A DNA stretch of 63,829 nucleotides from Rhodoplanes serenus. GTDB taxonomy: Bacteria > Pseudomonadota > Alphaproteobacteria > Rhizobiales > Xanthobacteraceae. The stretch is taken from the NCBI GenBank assembly GCA_945893145.1, contig CAMDDZ010000027.1:1-63829 (forward strand), given 5' to 3'. The translations under genes and the position numbers were made by a program. This document shows, one piece after another, positions 51,844 to 62,673 of this stretch (position 1 is its first letter; each line of letters opens with the position of its first letter). The notes below the pieces were generated by a model, which was not told the DNA's origin, did no database searches, and worked only from the letters and a program-made list of their open reading frames with translations.

Positions 51844-51867
51844 GTAGTGTGTAGCGCTACACACTAC
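51844..51867. promoter_or_regulatory. Perfect 24-bp palindrome, probable HTH operator
   Basis: Half-site GTAGTGTGTAGC followed by its exact complement (centre at 51855/51856). It ends nine bases before the ATG at 51877 of a protein whose N-terminus is a HigA-type HTH. HigA-like antitoxins bind such dyads and repress their own operon, so this is very likely the operator, able to govern the divergent fic gene as well. Confidence 0.7.
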
Positions 51868-51876
51868 GTTGCAACT

Positions 51877-54800
51877 ATGACCGACACACCGCTTCATCCC
51901 GGCACCTACATCAAAAAGCACGTCTTGCCTCCCGGATTATCCGTGAAAGAGGCAGCGAAACTTATTGGCGTCGGAAGACCTGCGCTTTCAAACCTGCTGA
52001 ACGGCAATGCATCCTTGTCGTCTGAGATGGCGATGCGGATGGAGAAGGCATTTGGTCTAAAGGCGAAAAGCGAAGACCTGCTCAGGATGCAGGCCGACTA
52101 CGACAAGGCGCGGACAGGCGCGCGAGCACACGAAATCCCGGTGCGGACCTACGCGCGCAGCCTGATGAACATCAAAGCAAATCAAATCGCTGTTTGGTCG
52201 CAACAGATCGAAGCACGTTCTATTCTACCTGCCCTTCTCAGGCATCTCGCAAACTCAACCGGTATCAATCTCACCAAGGTTGATTTTCCGGCCTACGACA
52301 ATGCGCAGCGACGCGGCTGGGATGGATTTATTGAAACGGATTCGGCTACGCCGTGGCTACCGCTAGGAAGGTCCGGCTGGGAATTCGGTTGCGATCAAAA
52401 ACCTCAAACAAAAGCCGACCAGGACTACCAAGCTCGTCTTGCCAGCGTCTCCGCGGCCGAGCGCCAAAATATTACGTTTGTCTTCGTGACGCCAAAAAAC
52501 TGGACAGGGAAGAATGATTGGGCAAATGGCAAACGCGTAGAACGGCAATGGAAGGATGTCCGGGCGCTTGACGCGAGCGACATTGAACAATGGCTTGAAC
52601 AGTCGGTCCCTGCTCAAAGTTGGTTTGCCGAAAAACTTGGTATTCCAACCGAGGGCATCCTCTCGCTCGAAGAAAGCTGGAACCGTTGGGCCAATGTGAC
52701 GAAGCCAGAGCTGAGCCCAAAACTATTTCGAGGGGCCATCGACGCTCATGCGGAAAGACTCAAGGCCTGGCTTGGCAAGAAACCTGAACGACCTTTCGTA
52801 ATCGCCGCAGACTCGATTGATGAAGGACTGGCCTATACCGCGTGTGCTTTGCGGGAGTTGGGAAGCATTTCTCAACCTTTTGCCGAGCAGGCGATCGTCA
52901 TCGAAACACCCGCAGGCTTAAAGCGCGCACGCGATGCTTCGCCAAACTTTATTGCGATCCTTGCCGCGCCATCAGTCGAGAACGTCTCAGCAGGAATTCA
53001 TCAGACGCACCATACTATCATTCTGCGTCGGCGGAATGGCGTTGAAACTGACGCCGAGATCACGCTCGACCTTCTTGACGACCAGACCTTCCGCGAAGCG
53101 CTGGCCGATATGGGGCGTGAAGACGACTTTGTCCGTTTGGCGCGGGAGTCCGGACAGTCGCCCACCATTCTTCGTCGGCGGCTCTCACAAGTTCCGGCAA
53201 TAAAACAACCCCCCTGGGCCGAAGATCATGCCACGGCCCGTAAACTTATTCCCCTTGCTTTGGCAGGTGTGTGGAATTTCCAAACCGACGCGGACAAAGA
53301 GATACTGAGTGTTCTTGCGGATGCGCCTTATGAGCGTATCGAAGAAACCGTTACTGACCTGCTCGCGTGTGATCAGCCGCCGGTCTGGTCCATTGGACGA
53401 TACCGCGGGGTTGCTTCCAAGATCGACGCTCTCTACGCAGTGCATCGTCACATAACAAAAACTGATTTGGATAACTTCTTTTTCACGGCCCAGCTTGTTC
53501 TCGCCGAGGAAGATCCGGCCCTTGATCTGCCGAAGGACAAGCGAGGGATGGCGCATATCTATGGCAAGGTACGCAATCATTCCGACGCGCTGCGCCGTGG
53601 AATTTGCGAGACACTGGTGCTGCTCGCCGTTCACGGCAACAACCTTTTTCAAAAAAGGCTTGGATGGAACATCGAGGCCGAAGTGAATGTGACTGTCCGC
53701 AAATTGCTTTCGCCGCCGAATGCGAAAACCTGGGCATCGCAGCAGCGTGACCTTCCACGGTACGCGGAGGCTGCACCAGATATTTTCATGGATGTGCTGA
53801 ATGATGATTTAGCTCAGCCGAATCCGGAAATATCTCGCCTGTTGGAGCCTGCCAGCACTGAGCTTTTTGGCGAGGGATGCCCGCGCTCTGGCCTTCTCTG
53901 GGCTCTCGAAGGCCTCGCTTGGAGGCCGGAGCGACTGCTGTCTGTCGCCACGATCCTCTGCAAGCTCTCAGCATACCCGATCAACGACAATTGGTCGAAC
54001 AAGCCGGAAAGCTCTTTGGGTGCGATTTTTCGGTCTTGGATGCCGCAAACCTCCGCGAGCGTGGCGGAGCGCAGTGCAGTGGTCGAGAAGCTCGCAAAGA
54101 GATTTCCCGCAGTGATCTGGCGTCTCTTGATGGCGCAGCTTGACCGGCACGCAACGTTCGGCGCGTACAGTCACCGCCCGGAATGGCGAAACGACGCGTC
54201 GGGCGCGGGACAGCCCGTTTCGGAGAAGGAAATTTACGAATTCCAGCGCAAGGCACTAGACCTTGTGATCGCCTGGCCCGACCACAACGAGAATACACTG
54301 GGTGATCTTGTCGAACAGATATCAGGCTTTCTCGATGAGGATCAGGAAACAATCTGGCAGAAGATCGAAGACTGGGCGACTTCGGAAACGGATCAAGAAA
54401 AGAAGGCCGCGCTACGCGAGCGCATCCGCGTGAGCGTGCTGACTCGCCGGGGTCGGAGGAATTCAAATGAACAAACCGGCAAACGCGCATCCGAAGTTTA
54501 TGAGCACCTGCGCGCAAAGGATTTGGTCGTCCGGCATCAATGGCTTTTCGCCAAAACCTGGGTCGATGAATCTTACGGCGAACTTGAAGCGGAAAACTTC
54601 AACTTTGAGAAGCGGGAAGCGCGCGTCGCCAAGCTGCGATCAGATGCACTGCGCGAGGTCTGGAAAGACTCAGGTTATGAAGGCATCTATCGTTTGTGCG
54701 CGGGCGGGGAGGCTGGCGGCGTTATCGGCTGGCTCCTGGCGGACGGCATCGTGCCCACGGCTGAGGCAAATGGCTTTATCGGGCACCTTACTGCTGAGCC

Positions 54801-55962
54801 CACCGAGAAATTCACTGGCAATATCGAGAACTGTATTGGCGGCTTTTTGTCCAAGCTTCCCCGCGACGACAGGTCCGAAACGCTGGCCGCGCTGATTAAG
54901 CGGTTTTCAGGCGAGGGCGCCGCAGGCGAAGAAAATATTATTCGCCTTCTTAAGTGCGCCCCCTTCAACAAGGACACTTGGCGGCACGCAGATTCTCTTT
55001 CGGATGAGCTGCGCAAGAGGTATTGGCAGGAATGCTATCCGCGCTGGCAGCAGCAGATCCACGACGAACTGAACGAGCTGACGGAGCGCCTGATCGACGC
55101 TAATCGGCCGCGCGCCGCATTCGGCACGGTTCGCTTCGTCTTCGAAGAAATTGAAACAAAAAACCTGATCCGACTGTTGACCGAGGTCGCTACCAACGGT
55201 TCAGAGCCGTCCGACGCATGGCAGCTTGACGGCCATTCGGTCGGCGAAGCTTTCAAAGTACTGGGGGGGAGAGGTGTAGCCGAGAGCGAGCTCGCGCGTC
55301 TTGAATTTATGTACCTGAGCGGACTTGAACGCAGCGAGTACGGAATTCCAAACCTGGAGCGAGAGCTCGCAAAGAACCCGTCCTTCTTTATGGAAGCCCT
55401 CGCACTCATCTATCGTCGGGATGACGGTGGTGAAGACCCACCGGAATGGCGCATGACGGACGACAAAGGTCGAAAGTCTATTGCCACGCAAGCTTATCGC
55501 CTGTTGGAAAACGCAAAACGCATTCCCGGCACGCAGGATGATGGCACGATCAATGTCAAAGTGCTGAAGGACTGGATTGTGGAGGTGCTGACCCTTTGCA
55601 AGAAGTTTGGCCGTCTTGTCATTGGTCAACATGCGATTGGTCATCTGCTTGCAAAGAGCAAGCCGGGAGCCGATGGCATCTGGCCTAGCGAGCCCATCCG
55701 CGAGGTATTAGAAGACGTTGGTACGAAGGAGATCGCGGTTGGAATGTCGATTGGCCTTTACAATTTGCGCGGAGCGCATTGGCGCGGGCCTAACGGCGAA
55801 CAAGAGCGTGAACTCGCGTCCAAGTACCGAGGTTGGTCGAAGACCCTCGCTCTGAACTCACCCTTTACTTCGCGTCTGCTGGACGAGATCGCCAAAACCT
55901 ACGATCGTGACGCCGAATGGCACGACACCGATGCGAATATTCGCAAACGACTTCCGTACTAG
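51877..55962 (+). CDS. Giant HigA-type HTH plus PD-(D/E)XK-like nuclease fusion, 1361 aa
   Basis: Residues 1-75 are a HigA-type HTH ([40 protein letters not shown]). Residues about 110-265 look like a PD-(D/E)XK domain: GWDGFIE (Asp149), [10 protein letters not shown] (Glu169, Lys near 175), FVFVTPKNW, then [19 protein letters not shown]. The remaining 1100 residues are helical and repeat-like, with no Walker motif seen. There is no separate HigB-type toxin gene next to it. A perfect palindrome sits just before the start, and the divergent neighbour is Fic. It is probably a self-regulated defence effector with a large sensor part. I do not recognise a named family for the whole. Confidence 0.75.
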   Translation: MTDTPLHPGTYIKKHVLPPGLSVKEAAKLIGVGRPALSNLLNGNASLSSEMAMRMEKAFGLKAKSEDLLRMQADYDKARTGARAHEIPVRTYARSLMNIKANQIAVWSQQIEARSILPALLRHLANSTGINLTKVDFPAYDNAQRRGWDGFIETDSATPWLPLGRSGWEFGCDQKPQTKADQDYQARLASVSAAERQNITFVFVTPKNWTGKNDWANGKRVERQWKDVRALDASDIEQWLEQSVPAQSWFAEKLGIPTEGILSLEESWNRWANVTKPELSPKLFRGAIDAHAERLKAWLGKKPERPFVIAADSIDEGLAYTACALRELGSISQPFAEQAIVIETPAGLKRARDASPNFIAILAAPSVENVSAGIHQTHHTIILRRRNGVETDAEITLDLLDDQTFREALADMGREDDFVRLARESGQSPTILRRRLSQVPAIKQPPWAEDHATARKLIPLALAGVWNFQTDADKEILSVLADAPYERIEETVTDLLACDQPPVWSIGRYRGVASKIDALYAVHRHITKTDLDNFFFTAQLVLAEEDPALDLPKDKRGMAHIYGKVRNHSDALRRGICETLVLLAVHGNNLFQKRLGWNIEAEVNVTVRKLLSPPNAKTWASQQRDLPRYAEAAPDIFMDVLNDDLAQPNPEISRLLEPASTELFGEGCPRSGLLWALEGLAWRPERLLSVATILCKLSAYPINDNWSNKPESSLGAIFRSWMPQTSASVAERSAVVEKLAKRFPAVIWRLLMAQLDRHATFGAYSHRPEWRNDASGAGQPVSEKEIYEFQRKALDLVIAWPDHNENTLGDLVEQISGFLDEDQETIWQKIEDWATSETDQEKKAALRERIRVSVLTRRGRRNSNEQTGKRASEVYEHLRAKDLVVRHQWLFAKTWVDESYGELEAENFNFEKREARVAKLRSDALREVWKDSGYEGIYRLCAGGEAGGVIGWLLADGIVPTAEANGFIGHLTAEPTEKFTGNIENCIGGFLSKLPRDDRSETLAALIKRFSGEGAAGEENIIRLLKCAPFNKDTWRHADSLSDELRKRYWQECYPRWQQQIHDELNELTERLIDANRPRAAFGTVRFVFEEIETKNLIRLLTEVATNGSEPSDAWQLDGHSVGEAFKVLGGRGVAESELARLEFMYLSGLERSEYGIPNLERELAKNPSFFMEALALIYRRDDGGEDPPEWRMTDDKGRKSIATQAYRLLENAKRIPGTQDDGTINVKVLKDWIVEVLTLCKKFGRLVIGQHAIGHLLAKSKPGADGIWPSEPIREVLEDVGTKEIAVGMSIGLYNLRGAHWRGPNGEQERELASKYRGWSKTLALNSPFTSRLLDEIAKTYDRDAEWHDTDANIRKRLPY

Positions 55963-56205
55963 TTGCCGTCGCCCGGCCAGTCCGTCTTGCCGTAATCGGG
56001 CAGGCCACGCTGAGGTCGTAGCAAGCCGACCCGCAAGGTGTGAATCAGTCGCGCCACGGAATCGGTACAGGCTCTGGTCCTCGTCGCCGACGACGCAAAG
56101 GTTACCAGTCTGCTCGGTGAGCTTAAGCAGAAGCTGTTCTTGGACGAAGTTCGCATCCTGGTATTCGTCCACCAGCACGTAACGAATAGAGTAACGGTGC
56201 TTCAC
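55963..56205 (-). pseudogene. UvrD/PcrA-type helicase fragment
   Basis: From a GTG at 56205 the frame reads [20 protein letters not shown] and [15 protein letters not shown], the motif II and III region of superfamily 1 helicases. After RFRGA the sequence loses helicase character. No Walker A or C-terminal motifs are present, so it is a remnant of about 50 residues, wedged between the giant gene and the STAND gene. It may be a leftover of a Gabija-, Zorya- or Rep-type gene. Confidence 0.6.
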
Positions 56206-56338
56206 GCCCGTTAATTTTCATTACAGGTTGATAGCACCCGGCCTCAAATCATCATTGCTTTGGTAGGGATCGAGGTTTTGCCGTGCCTGTCTGAGACGCC
56301 TCGCATGGCGTATTTAGACTTTAACTCTCTCTCCGTCC

Positions 56339-59300
56339 TCATCCCGGCTTGCAATCTTGCTCTCTCAAGATCCGTTCCATAATCAACCCGATCACACCAA
56401 GCTGGTCGTTCTTATGAAGAGATAGAAATGCTGCAATTCGATCTAGCGTTTTTGCCTTTGCTGCAGAATGCTCCCGAGCATTCGCCTGTGACGCAAAGTC
56501 GCAAGCGCGCGTCCAAGCGTTTACCAGAGCTGTCCCCTCAAGAAGCAACGCATCGTTGACGGACCCAGTAATTTTTTCGAGTGCATCGACAATAAACGCT
56601 TCGCCTCGCCCAGCCGCTTGATAACTTAGGAACATGTCGCGCAATAGTTGACGCCAGAGGTCCTCGTAAGACCGTGGATTCAGGGCGCACAACGGTCGAA
56701 CCAAGTTTGCAGCTTCACCAAATACGACTGCCGCGTCCTCAAAGTATTTGCGTGACCTGAGCGTGGTTCCGCAAATACCAAGAGCCACGGCAAGCTCTCT
56801 CGATACCTTTTCAAAATCCTTCGAGTCAAAAAGGTGCAAATACTTCTTCGCCGCTGTGACGTGCTCCTGCAGCTGTACAAGACTTGCACTATCACCCGTT
56901 TTTCTCACATTATGCACAAAATCTCTCGTCACTAACTGCAACGCTACCGCGAGATTGTCCTTTGTTTGGGCCGGATACTCACCTGATCGCCGCGTCCCGG
57001 AGTCAATCATATTGGTTAGAATTGAGAGTGCAGACTGCCTACCGATGGTGTCGCCTCGATTCAATAGGACAAAGGCAAGATTGCCAGTCGCGCTCAACGT
57101 TATTGGATGCGTCTCTCCAAGAATTCGCTTTGCACGGTCAGCAGCTTTTTCTGCAGTCATAAGAGCCGAATTGAAGTCCTTGAGCTCCGTAAGGATCGCT
57201 GCAAGGTTGGTCAGGGCCGAAATCGTCTGTGGATCATCAGGTCCAAAAGCTTTTTCGCAGGCGTGAACACTTTCTTCTAGAAGCGCCTTGCTACGAACGG
57301 GATCACTTGATCCCAGCATTGTTCCTAGATTGGCCAAGCACGTAAATCGAATCTGGTGATTCCATGCGCGTGACGCCTGAACGGCTCGCTCCAGAAGCGT
57401 TAGCGCTCCGCCACGATCACCCAGTTTATTTTTCGTTGTCGCAAGATGCAGCATGCTTGTCACCGTAATCGGGGCGCTTGTTCCGTGCACCCGCAGGCAG
57501 CAATCTAAGATGCGCTCCTGAAGCGGAAGAGCCTCGGAAAGCTGACCGCTATCAAACAATACTCCAGCAAGATTGCTCGTTGCACCGATCATCTCGATGT
57601 CGTCGTCACCCTTCAGCTGAGCCACGGCTGCTACAAGCTTCTTGTGTAGCCATACAACCGGTGCGTTGCTTGCGCGGCAAAAATGAAGAAACGACAGGAT
57701 GTTCCGGACGAGAGCAAAATCCCGAACAGTCCAATTCTCTGGCGCCGGGAGTTCTTTGGTAACAGCAGAAGTCAGAAGTACGTCCGGTTGATGCCCCCGT
57801 TCTATTAAGGGCATCCAGTTGCCGAGGAGCTCAGCATCCCCTCGCTCGCGAAGAGCGTTGAAACGGCTCAAATCCGTGAGCAGATTAGCTAGGCGGTCCC
57901 AAGCCTCCGCCAAACGCATCTGATACGGCAACTCTTCGGCCTGCCGGCCGTCAGGGCTACGCTTTTCGAAATGTCCCGCGAGCACTTGATGAATCGCCAA
58001 TTGAGCTTCACGTGCTTGCAGGTAGCGTTTAGCCACGGCCTCCCGCAGGAAATCGTGGCTAAATGCCACTCGCCCTCGCATATCGCGCAACGCATCACCC
58101 AAGCCGTTGCGAAGCAGGACCCAAGGTAATTGCATTCCACCAACAAGACTAAGAATTTCAGCTTCTTCGAGGCCCGCTCGGCTTGCCCAGACAAGAGAGA
58201 GTGCTTGTGCGGTCACTTCGCGACCGCAATCAATTTCAAGGCGTTCGAGCATTCGCCCATAGAGATCGGGCATGTCGCGCGACTGCAAATAAAATTGCAA
58301 TCGTTCGTCCAGTCGTTGTTCTGTTGCAGAGTACCGCAATTCATCAAGTATTACTTTCAGAAAGAGCGGCGTGCTGGATAAGGGGTGAGCGAGAACGCGA
58401 TCCTGTCGTGCTTTCGATAACCCCTTGCCCCAGCGCCTAAGAGTCTGCGCAACAAATTCTCGTTGCTCAGTCGCAGTTAACTTCTTGATGTCCAAGATGG
58501 TCCAACCGCGGGACGCAGCAACGCCGGAGGCTTCCCCATCGAGGCTCGACGCCACAAGTTTCACACGCGACGGAAAGAACTCCGGCAACCAACGAAGGCT
58601 TCGTTCGCTTGCAAGCTTGTCAATTCCATCCAAAGCAATAACTATGTGTAAGTCTTGTCGTTTCGCAAATGCACTCGCCTGCTCGATACGCTGCTGCAAT
58701 CCACCCGCTATATCCATTAAAGTAGCATTGCCGCGTGGTAGCTCCGTAGTCTCGCCAGTTGCTCTATTCAAGTATTCCAAAAGACGACGCATTAAGAGAA
58801 TTGGATCAGCGCTATCAGGCGACGCTCCAATATAATGTTCAAACACAAGGTCTCGAGAATTAGCACTCCTATGAGCCGTCAGCCAATTCGCAACGAGCGT
58901 GCTCTTGCCTGCACCTGGCGCTCCCGTAATCAGAATTGGCGGAGCGCCCGACTGCGCAATCCACTTATTCAATTCGGCGAGATAAAGAGCGGCCCCCACA
59001 TGCAATCCAATTCGCTCGCGCGCATATGCGGTATGCAGGCGGATGGACTGCGTGAAAACATCACTTGTATCTGCGTCAGGAAATCTCGCTTCGATTGCCC
59101 CGCGTAATGCAGATTCGACGGCGCTTCCAATCTCCGCCGGCGAGCGGTACGAGATAACGCGCGCTCCGCTTGCTCTGACGCGGGCTTTGAGATGGATCTG
59201 TTTGGCTCGGACACCTGGTGATTCAGGAGCAAATGTAATGCGCTCCTCGGCGCTCAGCGCTTCCATCCACGAGGGGTCGCGCTCGAAAAAGAGAACATAC

Positions 59301-59695
59301 GGACCTATATTTGGTTTGGCGAGCACGCCATGCAGAATTTCTATTTCGGTAATGCTGCAGCCATGTGCATTCGCTATCGCTGGAAATTCCGATTGGAGTT
59401 GGTCGGTCAGGGCTGGCTCGGGTGGAATCCAACCGTACCGCTCTCCTAATAATCCAATAAAAAAAGGTCTACAGCGGTCTATTTCTGCGAGGCAGATTGG
59501 CAACAACTGGCCGTTTTCGGCCTGTTCTTGTGTGATGCCCCATCGTAGATCAACTTCGAGGAGCTCTACTCCTCGCGCGCGAAATTGCGAGCGTAAAGCC
59601 GGAAAGGTGTGTCTCACCAATACATCGCGTTCTCGTTCCATATCGAGAAACGTTGACGATATGAAGACACGAACGAACCGCTCATCGTCATTCAT
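56339..59695 (-). CDS. STAND ATPase: DUF4062-NACHT-TPR
   Basis: An 1118-residue protein. DUF4062 at residues 1-110 (VRVFISSTFLDMERERDVLVRH, LRWGIT), a TIR-like fold; a NACHT-type P-loop ATPase with Walker A GAPGAGKSTL near 256-265 and Walker B IVIALDGIDKL near 350-357; then helical and tetratricopeptide repeats from about 690 (ATSNLAGVLFDSGQLSEALPL, ALTNLAAILTELKDFNSAL). This TEP1/NPHP3-like layout is that of STAND sensors such as bacterial NLR/Avs proteins, which oligomerise on a phage signal. No separate effector is adjacent, so the DUF4062 end may act. Confidence 0.85.
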   Translation of the reverse strand: MNDDERFVRVFISSTFLDMERERDVLVRHTFPALRSQFRARGVELLEVDLRWGITQEQAENGQLLPICLAEIDRCRPFFIGLLGERYGWIPPEPALTDQLQSEFPAIANAHGCSITEIEILHGVLAKPNIGPYVLFFERDPSWMEALSAEERITFAPESPGVRAKQIHLKARVRASGARVISYRSPAEIGSAVESALRGAIEARFPDADTSDVFTQSIRLHTAYARERIGLHVGAALYLAELNKWIAQSGAPPILITGAPGAGKSTLVANWLTAHRSANSRDLVFEHYIGASPDSADPILLMRRLLEYLNRATGETTELPRGNATLMDIAGGLQQRIEQASAFAKRQDLHIVIALDGIDKLASERSLRWLPEFFPSRVKLVASSLDGEASGVAASRGWTILDIKKLTATEQREFVAQTLRRWGKGLSKARQDRVLAHPLSSTPLFLKVILDELRYSATEQRLDERLQFYLQSRDMPDLYGRMLERLEIDCGREVTAQALSLVWASRAGLEEAEILSLVGGMQLPWVLLRNGLGDALRDMRGRVAFSHDFLREAVAKRYLQAREAQLAIHQVLAGHFEKRSPDGRQAEELPYQMRLAEAWDRLANLLTDLSRFNALRERGDAELLGNWMPLIERGHQPDVLLTSAVTKELPAPENWTVRDFALVRNILSFLHFCRASNAPVVWLHKKLVAAVAQLKGDDDIEMIGATSNLAGVLFDSGQLSEALPLQERILDCCLRVHGTSAPITVTSMLHLATTKNKLGDRGGALTLLERAVQASRAWNHQIRFTCLANLGTMLGSSDPVRSKALLEESVHACEKAFGPDDPQTISALTNLAAILTELKDFNSALMTAEKAADRAKRILGETHPITLSATGNLAFVLLNRGDTIGRQSALSILTNMIDSGTRRSGEYPAQTKDNLAVALQLVTRDFVHNVRKTGDSASLVQLQEHVTAAKKYLHLFDSKDFEKVSRELAVALGICGTTLRSRKYFEDAAVVFGEAANLVRPLCALNPRSYEDLWRQLLRDMFLSYQAAGRGEAFIVDALEKITGSVNDALLLEGTALVNAWTRACDFASQANAREHSAAKAKTLDRIAAFLSLHKNDQLGVIGLIMERILREQDCKPG

Positions 59696-59939
59696 GGAAC
59701 GTGTGCTTCGTAAGCCGAGCTAATCTGCTTCCATACGGCGACGTGTTCATCTTAAGGCGGGCCTTACACATCAAGATCGAGAACAAAATGAAGGCGGCTG
59801 ATCTGTTCGGCCAATATGCTTGGAGCCTAACTGGTGACGATTGACGCTACTTTTACGCTCTTCACCGAGACTTTGGAAATACCGGCGCCGCTCACATCAA
59901 AGCTCCTGGCAACCGACGACTGACATTGCGCGTGTCGAA

Positions 59940-61211
59940 TTACACGCGGCGCTTCTTCATAGCGATGACGTTGGAAGAACGCCCCGCCATCGCTCTTGAA
60001 ATGTAGGTTGCAACCCGGTTCGCGGCTTCGATTAGTACCGGGTCCGCTTTATGGATGTACCCGAGCGTAACGCCCTGGCTGGCGTGGCCCAGCAATGCCC
60101 CGATGGTCGGAACGGTAAGGCCCAAATCCTCAGCGGCTGAACCATAGGCATGCCGGAGCTTGTGCGGCGTCAAGCCAGGAATTTTAGTACCGATGATGCG
60201 CTTGAATGCTTTCGGAAGGGCGCGATAGGGTTTTTCAGGCGCACCCGTGGACGGAAAAACAAATTCCGAATTTGCTTTGCTAAGCGCCTCGCGAAGCGCA
60301 TCGAATGCCGAACCGCCGGTCGGTCGGATGCTCTCCCCGGTCTTGCTGTCCCCGAGACGAAGTACTCCGCCGCGCTGATCGACTTCAACACGCTTCAAAT
60401 TTTCGATCTCGCCGCGGCGACAGCCAGTCAACGCGAGTGCTCGCACTTCAGAAATTGCCTGCCAGGGTTCGCCGTTTTTCTCGGCTTCTGTGAGGCAGTC
60501 GCCCAGAACCTTGTAACCCTCCTGGTCTAAACGAAATTTCCGTCTCTTGTCGGCCGGCCTAACGACGCCCCTACAAGGATTGTCTGGCCGGTAGCCCTGA
60601 CGAACCGCATACGCAAAGATTCCACCGAGCAGCCCAACAGTGCGAGAGCCTGCGCCGCGGCCTCCCGTTACAAGCGCCCTACCCCGCATTTTTGTTTTGA
60701 CGTCGGCCTTGGTCTTGCCCGCAACTACGTCGGCGAGGAATTTGTTGATGTCGGCGTGCGTAACGTCCTTGACCGTGCGGCGGCCCAACAGCGGTATGAT
60801 ATGCCGCTCGATCCGGCCGCGGTCCGTATAGATGGTGCTCTGTTTTTTGATCTTGCCTCGGCGGGTAATCAGCTCCCCGCTTTCCGCCTTTTCTAGATAT
60901 TCGCGACAGAGATCTACCATCGACATCGCGCCGCGCTCGGCGGCCTTAGTCTCCGCTGGATCGGCGCCGCGCGCTACGTCTGCCAACGCGAGCTTCGCGG
61001 CGGTGCGCGCCTGATCCGGCGTTAGCACGCCATACCGACCTAGGGTCAGGCGCCGACTGCGACCGTGCCGATTGCGGTATTGGACGATGAAAGAGCGTGC
61101 ACCGCTAGGTTTTATCCGCAATCCGAAGCCAGCCACATCATCGTCCCAGAAAAACTGGTCGTGCTCAGGGTGGAGCTTAATCGAGTCGATCGAGCGCTTC
61201 GTCAGTCGCAC
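59940..61211 (-). CDS. Tyrosine-type site-specific integrase
   Basis: A 423-residue P4-type integrase: N-terminal DUF4102 arm-binding domain ([32 protein letters not shown]) and the catalytic set: Arg in [11 protein letters not shown] (about 265), HKLRHAYG (about 349), [15 protein letters not shown] with the nucleophile Tyr. The start is a GTG at 61211 preceded by AGGAG. Repeats at 61223-61240 overlap its control region, so it may repress itself. It integrates the element into tRNA-Arg(CCG); its gene lies at the end distal to the intact tRNA. Confidence 0.94.
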   Translation of the reverse strand: MRLTKRSIDSIKLHPEHDQFFWDDDVAGFGLRIKPSGARSFIVQYRNRHGRSRRLTLGRYGVLTPDQARTAAKLALADVARGADPAETKAAERGAMSMVDLCREYLEKAESGELITRRGKIKKQSTIYTDRGRIERHIIPLLGRRTVKDVTHADINKFLADVVAGKTKADVKTKMRGRALVTGGRGAGSRTVGLLGGIFAYAVRQGYRPDNPCRGVVRPADKRRKFRLDQEGYKVLGDCLTEAEKNGEPWQAISEVRALALTGCRRGEIENLKRVEVDQRGGVLRLGDSKTGESIRPTGGSAFDALREALSKANSEFVFPSTGAPEKPYRALPKAFKRIIGTKIPGLTPHKLRHAYGSAAEDLGLTVPTIGALLGHASQGVTLGYIHKADPVLIEAANRVATYISRAMAGRSSNVIAMKKRRV

Positions 61212-61222
61212 GGGTTGCTCCT

Positions 61223-61240
61223 GGTAAGCACGAGGTAAGC
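61223..61240. promoter_or_regulatory. Putative integrase arm-type sites, right
   Basis: GGTAAGCACGAGGTAAGC, identical to the left pair (35522-35539) except for two central bases. It lies 12 bp upstream of the integrase GTG and 124 bp inside the right attachment site. A further AGGTAAGC box is at 61341. Confidence 0.5.
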
Positions 61241-61364
61241 AGACGGTGGGAAGTCGCAGCCATTTCGAAGAAACCCTAGAGACCTCAGAAAGTCAACAAT
61301 GACGGGGATAATCGGAACTTTGGAAAGATAGGATATGCTGAGGTAAGCCGAGGAAAGGATGGAC

Positions 61365-61416
61365 CGCTGCCCTCCGAAGGCAGAGGTCAGAGGTTCGAAT
61401 CCTCTCGGGCGCGCCA
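61365..61416 (+). repeat. Distal attachment site (attR), tRNA 3' half copy
   Basis: 52 bp matching tRNA-Arg positions 26-77 with one change (A at 61389 for G at 35447), which turns the G49-U65 wobble into A-U. It lacks the acceptor and D-arm, so it is not a functional tRNA. Confidence 0.93.
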
Positions 61417-61461
61417 TAAATTCAATAACTTACGTCTGCCAGTTTTCTTGATATGAGGACT

Positions 61462-61482
61462 GGGTAACACCGGGGTAACACC
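61462..61482. promoter_or_regulatory. Paired GGGTAACAC boxes beyond attR
   Basis: Two direct boxes (GGGTAACACC, then GGGGTAACACC) beginning 45 bp past the right attachment site, the same offset as the pair beyond attL (46 bp). This is best explained if 61365-61416 is also the left end of a second element. Confidence 0.42.
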
Positions 61483-61501
61483 GCGCCACAGGCGAAGTAC
61501 G

Positions 61502-62353
61502 ATGTCAGGGAAACGGAGCAAGCTGCAAACTGACCTGAACTCACTGTCCTTCCCGGACAATTTTCCCCCCGCAGCCTCGCTGGCCGCAGCTCTGAAGCAG
61601 CCCCTACCAGACTCCACCTACGCATCTATCGTTCTGAGCACTGGGCTTTATTTGGCGCTAGCTCAAGCGCAGCGAGACGCAACGCCTGACCGCGATCTTG
61701 CAAAGAAGCTCAAGCGCCTAAATGAAAGTGGGCATTCCGTAAGGTCGGAACTCACTAAGAGCAAGTTCAATAAGCTACCCAGTTGGACGCTGACCCCAAG
61801 GAATACATTCAAGGCAGAAGAGGAGGCATATGGTGCTCTAAAACTGATTATGAGCCGCCTTCCAAAGCATATTCCTCCCGCCATCGAGGCGATCGGCGCG
61901 CCAGCTGATTTTCCAAAAGTGCGGCCCCCGTTTGACTTAGTTCGACGTGAAATATTCAGACAATTATTGGACGCAACACTCACCATATCGCTATGGATAG
62001 AGGACGAATACAAGATCGCCGCCGCTCAACGCCAAATGAAAGCAAATGCGTGGGGATACTGGATCGCATTCCTTACCGCGATCATGAGGCGCGATCGTTT
62101 GCCTTACCAGGTAAGCAAGGCGACAACGAATCCAAACGCAAGCATCTCGCCGTTTGTCAAGTTCGTCCGCGCATTGCAAGCTAATCTGCCGACTGATTTT
62201 CAGCGCCATATGCATTCAGATGACGCCTTAAGGCAGGCCATTGTTCGTGCAAGGAAAGGCAACACGTTCGAATCCAACAACGTAGATGAGATTTTTGATT
62301 TTCTTTTGTCGAGCCGCAAACGTCGTCGGGCGAGGCCAGTTTTTATCGGGTAA
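61502..62353 (+). CDS. Hypothetical protein of a second element
   Basis: A 283-residue, basic, helical protein: DFPKVRPPFDLVRREIFRQLLDATLTISLWIEDEY in the middle and VDEIFDFLLSSRKRRRARP at the end. No motif is recognised. It is the first gene after the distal attachment copy; the gene order (hypothetical, AlpA, small Cys protein, primase) suits a P4-like satellite. Confidence 0.6.
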   Translation: MSGKRSKLQTDLNSLSFPDNFPPAASLAAALKQPLPDSTYASIVLSTGLYLALAQAQRDATPDRDLAKKLKRLNESGHSVRSELTKSKFNKLPSWTLTPRNTFKAEEEAYGALKLIMSRLPKHIPPAIEAIGAPADFPKVRPPFDLVRREIFRQLLDATLTISLWIEDEYKIAAAQRQMKANAWGYWIAFLTAIMRRDRLPYQVSKATTNPNASISPFVKFVRALQANLPTDFQRHMHSDDALRQAIVRARKGNTFESNNVDEIFDFLLSSRKRRRARPVFIG

Positions 62354-62463
62354 AAATCTACCCCAGACTAGCCTCTCTAAATGTCCCGCTCATCCCAGCT
62401 AGGAAATCCTAATGATGCTCTCGTACTCCGGCGCCGCCGGGGGCAACCCATGCGAGAGAGACT

Positions 62464-62673
62464 ATGACATCAAACGACTACATGACTCCGAGGGACGCCG
62501 CAGAATTCCTGCGGACCTCGACCTCTACGCTAGCTAAGCGACGACTCTACAACGACTCCCCGAAGTTCTGCCGCATCGGACGTGCGATCCGTTATCGCAA
62601 GGCCGATTTGGAAGAGTTCATGGCCGCCACGCTAGTTAAATCGACCTCCGACAAGGGGGGCCGCAATGTTTAA
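62464..62673 (+). CDS. AlpA/MerR-like excisionase-type HTH protein
   Basis: 69 residues: YMTPRDAAEFLRTSTSTLAKRRLYNDSPKFCRIGRAIRYRKADLEEFM is a standard AlpA/HTH_17 fold. The ATG at 62464 follows GAGAGAG. It overlaps the next gene by eight bases. Probably an excisionase or transcriptional activator of the primase operon. Confidence 0.82.
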   Translation: MTSNDYMTPRDAAEFLRTSTSTLAKRRLYNDSPKFCRIGRAIRYRKADLEEFMAATLVKSTSDKGGRNV

